A stretch of DNA of 64,000 nt from UBA5704 sp036380715 (GTDB taxonomy: Bacteria; Acidobacteriota; Thermoanaerobaculia; Multivoradales; UBA5704), in the NCBI GenBank assembly GCA_036380715.1, contig DASVEF010000370.1, positions 1 to 64,000 on the forward strand, given 5' to 3'. Position numbers and translations under genes: made by a program. Of the stretch, positions 8,809 through 17,094 are shown piece by piece. The notes under the pieces are model-generated. The model saw only the letters and a program-made list of their open reading frames with translations, was not told the DNA's origin and did not search any database. The first letter of the stretch is position 1, and each line of letters begins with the position of its first letter.

Positions 8809-10484
8809 GTGCGGACCTCATTCCGGCCAACGCCGGCGTCAAAAAAAGATGCATGCGCTGGATCGCCCTGGGCGATCGCGACGAGATCCTCGTCCGTGCT
8901 GCGGACGAAGAATTGTTGCGGCGTCTCTCCGCCGCTCCGCGCCCCGAGATAGGCGCGGAACAGCCGTTCGATGATGAGATGGACCTCGCTGCCCGGCACC
9001 CGCTTGAGGACCGGCCGGCCGATGGCCGCGCCGCTCGCCAGGCCGCCGCGCAGGAAGAGGTCGTAGCCCTGGATGCGCTCCCCGTTCGGGCCGCGCTCCC
9101 GCAGAGTGGTGCCCTGGAGCCCGATGTCGCCGATCCAGTGGTGGGCGCAGGCGTGCGGGCAGCCGTCGAGGTTGAGGCGCAGGCCCGAAGCCTCCTCGCC
9201 GAAGACCCGCTCCAGGTGCTCCACGATCTCCCGCAGCCGCCCCTTGGTCTCGGCGACCGTGTAGTTGCAGAACGGATCGCCGGTGCAGGCGATGCTGGAG
9301 CTGCGCAGGGCGTTGACCTGGATCGGGAACCCCAGCTCCCCCACCTTCCGGACCACCTCGTCCACCCGCTCCCCGGGGATGTGGCTGAGGATGAAGTTCT
9401 GCCGGCGGGTCAGGCGGACCTCGCCGCCCCAGGACTCCGCGAGGTCGGCGACGGCCTTCATGGCGGCGCCGTCCATCAGCCCCAGATAGGCCGGGAACCC
9501 GGCGTAGAAGAGGCCGTCCTGGCTCTGCGGATGGATGCCGGTGTGGTCGTGCTCCTCGGCCGGTGGCGGAGGCGCCGCGCCGTCCCGGAGCCGCCGCCCC
9601 AGCTTCTCCTCGACGCGCGCCCGGAGAGCCTCGGCCCCGAGGTCGTGCACCATGAACTTCAGCCGCGCCCGGGTGCGCGACAGCCGGTACCTCAGATCCT
9701 CCCGCCAGACGTCCACGAGAGCCCGCAGCACCTCCAGCCCTTCCTCCAGCGGCACCCACACCTTCAGGTCGTCGGCCAGCCGGGGCCAGGTCGAGAGCCC
9801 GCCGCCGACCGTCACCGCGAAGCCCGGCCGCCCCTCCACCACAGAGCCGAGGAGGGCGATGCAGTGGATTTCCGGCGCGTTGCACTGGTGGGGGCAGGCC
9901 GCGATGGTGATCTTGTGCTTGCGCGGCAGGTCGGAGTACTCGCGGTTGCGCACGAAGAAGTCCGACGCCTCCTCCAGGAAAGGCTGGACCGCGAACAGCT
10001 CCTCCCGCGAGATCCCGGCGACCGGGCAGCCCGTAATGTTGCGCACGTTGTCGCCGCAGGCCCCGGCGGTGGTCATGCCCGCCGCGGCCACGGTCTCCAG
10101 CACCTCGGGGATCTTCTCCAGCTCGAGCCAGTGGATCTGGATGTTCTGGCGGGTGGTCAGCTCGCCGAAGCCCCGGCCGTAGCGCTCGGAGATCTCGCCC
10201 ATCGTGCGCAGCTTCCCCGGGGTCAGCACGCCGCCCGGCACCTTGACCCGCATCATGAAATGGCCGAGCTTGGGCTTGTCGTGGTAGAGGCCGTACCACT
10301 GGAGCCGGACGAAGTCCTCCTCCGGCACCGCCTCATACCCCGTCGTGATCATGGACGGCAGGTCGTGGATGACGTCGAGCCCCCCCTTCTCGTGCTTGAG
10401 GCGCTCGACGAAGTTCCGCTTGCGCACCAGCTCCCAGGTGACTTCGCCCTCGGTGGCTGTTCGACTGCTGCCGGTACCGCTCAT
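8805..10484 (-). CDS. ferredoxin-type sulfite (or nitrite) reductase, siroheme/4Fe-4S
   Basis: A 559-residue duplicated NiR/SiR protein that performs a six-electron reduction, of sulfite to sulfide in this operon. The coupled [4Fe-4S]-siroheme site is visible as C400-x5-C406 (CTGDPFC) and C442-x3-C446 (CPHAC). Earlier blocks are LTTRQNIQIHWLEL and TGCPVAG. Length and lack of a flavodoxin partner fit the ferredoxin-dependent monomeric type. Nitrite reductase is the main alternative, but the adjoining cysH favours sulfite. It is the first gene of a five-gene operon that also encodes siroheme synthesis. A CCAGGAG ribosome-binding site lies 8 bp before the ATG. Confidence 0.9.
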   Translation of the reverse strand: MSGTGSSRTATEGEVTWELVRKRNFVERLKHEKGGLDVIHDLPSMITTGYEAVPEEDFVRLQWYGLYHDKPKLGHFMMRVKVPGGVLTPGKLRTMGEISERYGRGFGELTTRQNIQIHWLELEKIPEVLETVAAAGMTTAGACGDNVRNITGCPVAGISREELFAVQPFLEEASDFFVRNREYSDLPRKHKITIAACPHQCNAPEIHCIALLGSVVEGRPGFAVTVGGGLSTWPRLADDLKVWVPLEEGLEVLRALVDVWREDLRYRLSRTRARLKFMVHDLGAEALRARVEEKLGRRLRDGAAPPPPAEEHDHTGIHPQSQDGLFYAGFPAYLGLMDGAAMKAVADLAESWGGEVRLTRRQNFILSHIPGERVDEVVRKVGELGFPIQVNALRSSSIACTGDPFCNYTVAETKGRLREIVEHLERVFGEEASGLRLNLDGCPHACAHHWIGDIGLQGTTLRERGPNGERIQGYDLFLRGGLASGAAIGRPVLKRVPGSEVHLIIERLFRAYLGARSGGETPQQFFVRSTDEDLVAIAQGDPAHASFFDAGVGRNEVRT

Positions 10485-10918
10485 TAATAGACTCCTGGAC
10501 CGAAACGTTGCGGAGGGCCTGGGCGAGCGCAGCTCCGCAGGGTAGACCCCTCCTGGGCTCTCGCCGTCGGGCGGAGCGGGTCACGCTAGCTTTGGCTTCG
10601 GGTCGGACCTTGGCGGATGCGAACGGCTACGCCGCTCACACCCGCTTGCTACATATGCAGCCAGGGGTGGGCTGGAACGTGACGGCGGCCATGGCACCGG
10701 GCGGAGGTGAGATCAGCGGTGACATTGGAGATGACTTTAGTCACCTTTACCTCGTTTGTCCAGTCCCCCTGCGGGTTTGCGGGTGACGGAGAGGTGTCAG
10801 ACCGGTAACAAGGCTACACTTTCCCTCAGGAGGAAACCGTATGGCCGTGCCGGGTGCGAGAAAGAGGGTCGAAGGGGTCGTCCTGACCGGCTGGGGCTCG
10901 TAGCGCAGCCCCCACCGT
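10485..10918. other. divergent intergenic region without a recognisable gene
   Basis: About 430 bp separate the sulfite reductase start from the SIR2-TIR start. No open frame here looks coding. The segment near 10700-10770 is noticeably less GC-rich (GACATTGGAGATGACTTTAG) and may hold the promoter of the sulfite reductase operon or a regulator site. I looked for a cobalamin box and for an S-box and found no convincing match. Confidence 0.5.
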
Positions 10919-10924
10919 TAACAT
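10919..10924 (+). promoter_or_regulatory. -10-like box 6 nt upstream of the SIR2-TIR start
   Basis: TAACAT (TANNNT) is followed by 6 nt and then the ATG. No Shine-Dalgarno sequence fits in between other than the box-adjacent AGGGCC. Placement suggests a leaderless transcript. No good -35 hexamer is seen. Confidence 0.4.
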
Positions 10925-10930
10925 AGGGCC

Positions 10931-12316
10931 ATGATTTCCGCGGCAGGCGAGGGCCCCCGGTTCTGGGACCAGCTCCTCCAGTTCATCGAGGAGGGGCGGG
11001 TCGTCCCCATCGTCGGCCCCGATCTCCTCGTCGCCGATGTCGAGGGACGCTCTGTCCTTCTCTACTCCTTTCTGGCGGAGCGGCTGGCGGAGTATCTGGA
11101 GGTCCCCGGGGGCGATCTCCCCGCGGCGGGCGCGCTGCACGAAGTAGCCTGCCGCTTCCTGAGCCAGGGCGGCCAGATCGAGGACATCTACTCCGGCCTG
11201 AAGCGGGTCTTCCCCTCCAGGGAGGCCTTTCCCATCCCGCAGCCGCTCCTCCAGCTCGCCGGGATCCGGCCGTTCAAGCTGTTCCTGACCACCACGTTCG
11301 ACCCTCTTCTCCAGCAGGCCCTCGACGAGTCTCGCTTTGGCGGGCAGCCGAGGACGCGGGTCTTCGCCTACTCCCCGAACCAGGTGCAGGACCTCGAACA
11401 GTCGGTGGACGAAATGGACCGGCCGGCCGTCTTCCACCTCTTCGGCCGCCTCTCGGCCATGCCGGAGTACGCGGTGACCGACGAGGACACCCTGGAGCTC
11501 GTCCATGCCCTGCAGTCCGAGACCCGGCGCCCCGGCCGGCTCTTCGACGAGCTCGACCGCCGGCAGCTCCTCCTGCTCGGCGGCGGCTTCTCCGACTGGC
11601 TGGCCCGCTTCTTCCTGCGCGCCCCCCGCAGCGAGCGCCTGTGGCTGGTGCGCGGCCGGACGGACATCGTCGCCGATGCCCGCATGCGCGACGACCTTTC
11701 CCTGGTCGCCTTTCTCAAGCACTTCAGCTCCCGCACCCGGATCGCCTCGCAGGGCGCGGTGGAATTCGTGGACGAGCTGCACCGGCGCTGGATCGAGCGG
11801 CACCCTCCCCAGGCCGCCGCGGCCGCGGAGCCGGCGCGCGCGCACGGACCGCTCGATATGCAGCCTGGAGCAGTCTTCTTGAGCTACGCCAGCGAGGACC
11901 GTCCCGTGGTGGAGGCGCTCAAGGAGGAGCTGGAGCGCGCCGGCCTGGACGTCTGGTTCGACCGCGACGCCCTGGAAGGGGGAGACGAGTACGAGAAGAA
12001 GATCCGGCGCAACATCGAGAGCTGCTCGCTGTTCGTCCCCGTGCTCTCGCACCATACCCTGACCTCGCGGCGGCGTTTCTTCCGCCTGGAATGGGACTGG
12101 GCCGAGAGGGTCGCCGTCCAGGCTCCTCCGAACCTGCGCTACATCGTGCCGCTGGCCGTCGACGACGTGGCGCCGGACGACCCGGCGCTGCCGGACCGGT
12201 TCAAGCGCCTGCACTGGGAGCGGCTGGCGCCGGGTCAACCCAATCCCGGCGTGGTCGAAACGCTGAAGCGGTGCTTCCGCGAGTATCAGCGGGCCACGGC
12301 CGAGGCCTCCAGGTGA
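10931..12316 (+). CDS. SIR2-like plus TIR domain protein (candidate immune effector)
   Basis: A 461-residue two-domain protein. Residues about 10-285 resemble the SIR2-like fold of prokaryotic conflict proteins: VVPIVGPDLL near 24, LFLTTTFDPLL near 117, VFHLFGRLS near 166, and a YAVTDED block. Residues about 312-440 are a TIR domain: FLSYASEDRPVVEAL, DVWFDRDAL, SLFVPVLS, and FFRLEWDWA with the presumed NADase Glu near 387. In the SIR2 part the usual catalytic Asn (TTNYD) is Thr and the His of HxHG is shifted, so that domain may bind rather than hydrolyse NAD. The next gene, a STAND ATPase-WD40, starts 13 bp downstream, so the pair resembles a sensor-effector module. A role in phage defence is inference. 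Confidence 0.82.
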   Translation: MISAAGEGPRFWDQLLQFIEEGRVVPIVGPDLLVADVEGRSVLLYSFLAERLAEYLEVPGGDLPAAGALHEVACRFLSQGGQIEDIYSGLKRVFPSREAFPIPQPLLQLAGIRPFKLFLTTTFDPLLQQALDESRFGGQPRTRVFAYSPNQVQDLEQSVDEMDRPAVFHLFGRLSAMPEYAVTDEDTLELVHALQSETRRPGRLFDELDRRQLLLLGGGFSDWLARFFLRAPRSERLWLVRGRTDIVADARMRDDLSLVAFLKHFSSRTRIASQGAVEFVDELHRRWIERHPPQAAAAAEPARAHGPLDMQPGAVFLSYASEDRPVVEALKEELERAGLDVWFDRDALEGGDEYEKKIRRNIESCSLFVPVLSHHTLTSRRRFFRLEWDWAERVAVQAPPNLRYIVPLAVDDVAPDDPALPDRFKRLHWERLAPGQPNPGVVETLKRCFREYQRATAEASR

Positions 12317-12329
12317 CCGAGGCTTCCTG

Positions 12330-15300
12330 ATGGCGGAGCCCCTCCCTCGCGAAGCCGATCCCGGCACGGTCGACGCTGACAATCCCTGGCCCGGGCTGGC
12401 CTCTTTCCGGGAGGCGGACCGAGAGCTCTTCTACGGCCGGGAGACGGAGACCCAGGAGGTGCTGCGGCTGGCGCTGCGCGAGCGGCTGACGGTCCTCTTC
12501 GGGCTCTCCGGCCTCGGCAAGACCTCGCTGCTCCGGGCCGGCCTTTTCCCCCGGCTCCGCGAGCAGAACGTCCTGCCGGTCTACATCCGGCTGGACTTCT
12601 CTGAAGGCGGAGGCGCCCGCCGCACCCTGACCGATCAGATCCGGCAGGCGATCGCCCGCGAGGCCAGGGCCGCCGGCATCGAGGCTCCACCCCTCCCCGA
12701 GTCGGAGACGCTCTGGGAGTCCCTGCACCGGCAGGAGGCGGAATTCTGGAGCCCGCGCAACCGCATCGTCACGCCGCTCCTCGTCTTCGACCAGTTCGAA
12801 GAGGTCTTCACCCTCGGACAGCGGAATCCCTCCCGGGCTCGGGAGACCGAGGCGTTCCTCGCCGAGCTGGCGGACCTCTGCGAAGGGTCGCCGCCGGCGA
12901 GCGTCCGCGAGCGGCTGGAGGCGGACCCGTCCGCGGCCCGCGAGCTCTCCTTCACCCGCCACGCCTACAAGATCCTCCTCAGCCTGCGCGAGGATTTCCT
13001 GCCCGAGCTGGAGGGGCTGCGCGGTCGCATCCGCTCGATCGTCCACAACCGCTTCCGCCTGCGGCGGATGAACGGCGACAACGCCCTGAAAGTAATCACC
13101 CAGGCGGGCGGCCACCTGGTCGAGCCGGACGTCCCCGAGCGGGTGGTCCGCTTCGTCGCCGGCAAGGAGAGCGACGGCGCGGTCCCGCTGGCCGGGCTGG
13201 AGATCGAGCCGGCGCTCCTCAGCGTCGTCTGCCGGGAGCTGAACAACAAGCGCCGCGCCCAGGGGCTGTCCCGCATCACCGCCGGCCTGGTGAGCGGCAA
13301 CCGCGACGAGATCCTCTCCGAGCTCTACGAAAGGAGCGTCGAGGACCTGGGACCGGAGGTCCGCGCCTTCGTCGAGGAGCGCCTGCTGACCCGGTCCGGC
13401 TTCCGCGACACGGTGGCCCTGGAGAACGCCCTCGAGCTGCCCGGCGTCACCCGCGAGGCCCTGGACAGGCTGACCGACCGCCGGCTCCTGCGCATCGAGG
13501 ACCGCGGCGGCATGCAGCGCCTGGAGCTGACCCACGACGTGCTGACCGGGGTCATCCGCAAGAGCCGCGACCTCCGCCGGGAGCGAGAGGCCGAGAGAAA
13601 GCTCCGGCGCAGTTGGCTGATCATCGCGCTCCTCGCCCTCGTCCTGGTCGGCGTTTTCACCCTCGCCGCTTGGGCACTCTGGGCAGAAAGGCGGGCGGAG
13701 CAGGCCCTGGCGGCCTCGGACGCCGGGAGGGCCTTGAGCCTTCGGGACAGCCGGCCCTCTCACGCCCTCGCCTACCTGGCCCGGGCGCTGCGCGCAGACC
13801 CGGACAACATCCCGGCGCAGAGCGTCCTCAGCGACCTCCTCCTCGGCAGAGCCTGGCCGAGGCCCGTCGCCGAGCTGCGGCTCGCGGACGCCGATTCGGT
13901 CCACCTCAGCGAGGATGGACGGTTCTTCGCCGCGGTCTCAGAGGACTGGACGGTCCGCGTCTGGGACACCCGGACGCTCCAGAAGACGGGAACGGTCCGC
14001 CCGGAAGACGCCGCCGAATCCCTCGAATTGAGCCGGGATGGCCGGCGCATGCTGATCCTCTCCCCCGCCTTGGCGCGGCTCTGGGACGTTCGCACCGGCC
14101 AGCCTCTCGGACGCTTTCCGCTGAGAGAAGAGAGATCCCACGCGCTGCTCAGCCCGGACGGCCAGTGGATCGCCCTGGTTTACGGCGGCCACACCCTCGT
14201 CCTTCGCCACATCGACACGGGCAAGGAGCGCGAGATAAGGCTCCCCGTAGATCCCGCCATGATCCCCTACGGCGGCGGCTTCGAGGGTTTCGGGTTCAGC
14301 CCCGATAGCCGGAGGTTCTTCGCCACCGACTCGCTGGCGGTCCTTCTCTGGGACGTCGGGAGCGGCCGCTCGATTCCCGGGCCGCCGGCAGGAATGATCC
14401 TTCACGTGGTTTTCAGCCCCGACAGCCGCCGCCTCCTGGTCACGGGGAACGAGCTGGTGGTTTGGGACACCGTCGTTGGCGGACCGTCCGAAGGGACCTT
14501 CGGTGGCGACGCGAACCGAGCATGGCTCAGCCCAAGAGGCGGGAGGCTTGCGACCTATCATGCGCCCGAAGCCGCGCTCCGGATCTGGAGCATCCGCGAT
14601 CCGCGGGGACCCTTGACGATCTCGAAGCCCAACCTGCTCCACGCTCAATTCAGCCACGACGGCCAGCTCCTCCTGACCACGTCCCAGGAGGGGGTGGAGC
14701 TGTGGGACGCCGACACCGGCCATCCGGTCAGCCAACCGCTCTGCGATTGCCTGCAAGGCCGCTTCCTCGAAGGCACCCGCCAGGTCGTCACGAGCGACGA
14801 CAGCGGCATCCTCAGGGTCTGGAGCTCTGAGCCCGCGCGGACCGGCACGGAGCTCCTCTACGATTCTGAGAGCCTGTACCCTGTCTTTAGCCAGGACGGG
14901 AGCCGCCTCGCGTTGCAATCGCGGGATGGCGTGGTCCATTTCTGGGACACCACCGCCGTCCGGTCCGTGGAATCCCCGGTCCGCAACGTCGATCTCCGGC
15001 TCAGCGCGGACGGCCGCTTTCTGCTGGAGCAGCGGAAAAGCACGGTACAGCTCTGGGATGCCCGCACCGGCCGTCGGACCGGACAGCCTTTGACACTGCC
15101 CGGCGACCGATACCAACTCCGCCCGGACAAGGATCTCGATTCCGAGAGGGAGGTCCTGGGCATCCGGAGGGGCTCCACAGTCCAGCTCTGGAGCTTCGCC
15201 ACAGGCCGGCAGGTGGGAGAGGTCCAACAGAGCCAGGAGGTCACGGACCTCGCGTTCAGCCCTGGCGGCGACCGGCTCGTCACCGTCTCCCCGCAAGGCG

Positions 15301-16187
15301 TGATCCGCACCTGGGACTCGCGGACGGGCGAGCCGCTCGACCTCGTCTACCACGAGAGCCCCGTCGTCTCCTTCGACCTCAGCCAGGATGGCGAGCGGAT
15401 TGCGACGGGCACCCGGAGGGGGCTCGCAAGGATCTGGGACCTCCGGTCCGGCGAGCTGCTCGTCGGTCCTCTCCGCCACCGGTATCCGGTGAGCTTCGTC
15501 AAATTCCAGCCCGCAGGCCGCCTGCTCCTGACCCGTGCGCAGAACACTCTCAGGCTCTGGGACACCCGGACGGGGCAGCCCACCGGCGGAGCGCTCGATC
15601 AAAAGGGGGGCATCGGGTTCGCTCAGCTCAGCCCGGACGGCTCCCGCATCCTGGTCCAGACGATCGGCGAGTCCCCCCTCCTGCTGGACGCCCAGACGGG
15701 GCAGCTCCTCGTCAGAGCTTCTCTCCCTGTTCCCGACTCGACTTTTTACGAGGCGCGGCTCAGCCCGACCGGCGAGCTCCTGTGGGTTGCCCTTCTCGAC
15801 CGGGTCCACGTCTTCGCCGTCCCCCTCTTTCCGAAGAAGGACCGGGAGCTCCTCGCCCGCTGGGCCGAGGCCGTCGGCGGCTGGACCCTCGACGGGGAAG
15901 GCCGGCTGGTGGAAATTCGCGATCAGCTCGCGCGCCTCAACGGCTTGCGCCGGGAAACCGCGAAAGCTCCTCTCGGCCAGCTTGGGGTTGCCTCCCTGAT
16001 CCGCTGGTTCCTCTCCGACCCGCGGACGCGCACGATGTCCCCCGTCCTGGACCTCACCGTCGAGCAATCCATCCGCCGCCATCTCGAAGCCGGAGACTGG
16101 CGCGGAGCCGCGGAAGCCTTCCCCGGCCACCCGTTGCTCCTCGAGCATCGGCCCCCGCCGGTTCCCATTACTCCGGACGAGCCCTGA
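12330..16187 (+). CDS. STAND-type (nSTAND1) NTPase with WD40/beta-propeller repeats
   Basis: A 1285-residue signalling ATPase. After an NPWPGLASF entry motif comes the Walker A GLSGLGKTS (residues 58-66) and a Walker B-like LLVFDQFEE near 150. A helical STAND arm runs to about residue 425. One hydrophobic segment (WLIIALLALVLVGVFTLAAW, about 429-450) crosses the membrane. Thirteen or fourteen WD40-like blades then run to about residue 1150, recognised by endings such as VWDTRT, LWDVRTG, LWDADTG and IWDLRSG. A helical tail closes the protein. STAND proteins oligomerise when their repeat sensor meets a ligand; the upstream TIR protein is the likely effector. The architecture is clear; the ligand and membrane orientation are unknown. 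Confidence 0.88.
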   Translation: MAEPLPREADPGTVDADNPWPGLASFREADRELFYGRETETQEVLRLALRERLTVLFGLSGLGKTSLLRAGLFPRLREQNVLPVYIRLDFSEGGGARRTLTDQIRQAIAREARAAGIEAPPLPESETLWESLHRQEAEFWSPRNRIVTPLLVFDQFEEVFTLGQRNPSRARETEAFLAELADLCEGSPPASVRERLEADPSAARELSFTRHAYKILLSLREDFLPELEGLRGRIRSIVHNRFRLRRMNGDNALKVITQAGGHLVEPDVPERVVRFVAGKESDGAVPLAGLEIEPALLSVVCRELNNKRRAQGLSRITAGLVSGNRDEILSELYERSVEDLGPEVRAFVEERLLTRSGFRDTVALENALELPGVTREALDRLTDRRLLRIEDRGGMQRLELTHDVLTGVIRKSRDLRREREAERKLRRSWLIIALLALVLVGVFTLAAWALWAERRAEQALAASDAGRALSLRDSRPSHALAYLARALRADPDNIPAQSVLSDLLLGRAWPRPVAELRLADADSVHLSEDGRFFAAVSEDWTVRVWDTRTLQKTGTVRPEDAAESLELSRDGRRMLILSPALARLWDVRTGQPLGRFPLREERSHALLSPDGQWIALVYGGHTLVLRHIDTGKEREIRLPVDPAMIPYGGGFEGFGFSPDSRRFFATDSLAVLLWDVGSGRSIPGPPAGMILHVVFSPDSRRLLVTGNELVVWDTVVGGPSEGTFGGDANRAWLSPRGGRLATYHAPEAALRIWSIRDPRGPLTISKPNLLHAQFSHDGQLLLTTSQEGVELWDADTGHPVSQPLCDCLQGRFLEGTRQVVTSDDSGILRVWSSEPARTGTELLYDSESLYPVFSQDGSRLALQSRDGVVHFWDTTAVRSVESPVRNVDLRLSADGRFLLEQRKSTVQLWDARTGRRTGQPLTLPGDRYQLRPDKDLDSEREVLGIRRGSTVQLWSFATGRQVGEVQQSQEVTDLAFSPGGDRLVTVSPQGVIRTWDSRTGEPLDLVYHESPVVSFDLSQDGERIATGTRRGLARIWDLRSGELLVGPLRHRYPVSFVKFQPAGRLLLTRAQNTLRLWDTRTGQPTGGALDQKGGIGFAQLSPDGSRILVQTIGESPLLLDAQTGQLLVRASLPVPDSTFYEARLSPTGELLWVALLDRVHVFAVPLFPKKDRELLARWAEAVGGWTLDGEGRLVEIRDQLARLNGLRRETAKAPLGQLGVASLIRWFLSDPRTRTMSPVLDLTVEQSIRRHLEAGDWRGAAEAFPGHPLLLEHRPPPVPITPDEP

Positions 16188-16267
16188 CGCGGTTCTCGAA
16201 TCCCGGTGCTAGACTTGTCATCGAACCCCATGCCCGGGTGGCCTTCCGCGGGCGAGGAGGATATCGT

Positions 16268-17014
16268 ATGGGCGCAATTCCACTGCAACGCGATATCGAC
16301 TATCCGGAATCCGACGGACAGCCCATGGCAGAGACCGCCCTCCACCGCCGAGAGATGGTGGACCTCACCGCCGCGCTGGACCATTGGTACCTCGACGCGG
16401 CGGATGTGGCGGTGGAGAGCAATCTCTTCCTCTACTACGTCGAAGGCAACCCGCGGGCGGTGGTCTCCCCCGATGTCTTTGTTGCGCTCGGCGTGCCCAA
16501 GAGGGAGCGCAGGATCTACAAGCTTTGGGAGGAAGGCCGCGCCCCGTCCATGGTCATCGAGGTGACCTCGCTCTCGACCAAGGACGAGGACCTCTACGGC
16601 AAGAAGAGCTGTTACGAGAGGCTCGGCGTGCCGGAGTACTTCCTGCACGACCCTTGCGGGGAGTATCTGAGCCCGCCGCTCCTGGGCTATCGCCTGGTGC
16701 GTGGCCAATACCGCCTGATGAAGCCGGCAGCCGACGGCTCGCTGATCAGCAAGGTCACGGGGCTGACGCTCCAGCCCGAGGGGCAGAGGTTGCGTCTGGT
16801 GGATACTGCCACTGGAAAGCTGCTGTCGTGGGTCGCAGAGTCCCAGGCGGCCGAAGACCGGGAGGAGGAGGCGCAGCGGGCATGGCAGGAGGCGGAAGTA
16901 CGAGCGGCTCAGGCCGAAGCCCGGGCAGCCCAGGAAGCCCAGGCGCGGCGGCAGGCCGAGGAGGAGTTGGCCCGTCTGCGCCGCGAGCTCGCCAAATGGG
17001 ATTCGGCCGGCTGA
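16268..17014 (+). CDS. Uma2-family (DUF820) putative endonuclease with C-terminal coiled coil
   Basis: A 248-residue protein of the Uma2 family, a PD-(D/E)XK nuclease-like fold. The presumed active site is spread over SPDVFVAL, then MVIEVTS and the following GKKSCYERLGVPEYFLHDP block. The last 60 residues are an Ala/Glu/Gln/Arg-rich coiled coil (AEARAAQEAQARRQAEEELA), a common Uma2 extension. The start ATG is set by a GAGGAGG ribosome-binding site at 16254-16260. It lies 80 bp downstream of the STAND gene on the same strand and may share its transcript. Uma2 genes are often amplified in such genomes and their role is not settled. Confidence 0.85.
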   Translation: MGAIPLQRDIDYPESDGQPMAETALHRREMVDLTAALDHWYLDAADVAVESNLFLYYVEGNPRAVVSPDVFVALGVPKRERRIYKLWEEGRAPSMVIEVTSLSTKDEDLYGKKSCYERLGVPEYFLHDPCGEYLSPPLLGYRLVRGQYRLMKPAADGSLISKVTGLTLQPEGQRLRLVDTATGKLLSWVAESQAAEDREEEAQRAWQEAEVRAAQAEARAAQEAQARRQAEEELARLRRELAKWDSAG

Positions 17015-17094
17015 CCTTCTTCCCCATTCCTCTTCGATAGACTCCCACCCGGCCCTCCAAGCCGGGGGCTCTTTAGCTGATCACCGAGCCCCCG

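Noticed and set aside
10485..10930. Cobalamin or SAM riboswitch upstream of the sulfite reductase operon
   Set aside because: A partial resemblance to a B12 box on the minus strand (AGCCCAGGAGGGGTCT) lacks the conserved core and paired elements.
10931..12316. Thoeris system
   Set aside because: Thoeris needs separate ThsB TIR and ThsA SIR2-SLOG proteins. Here SIR2 and TIR are fused, there is no SLOG domain, and the partner is a STAND-WD40 protein.
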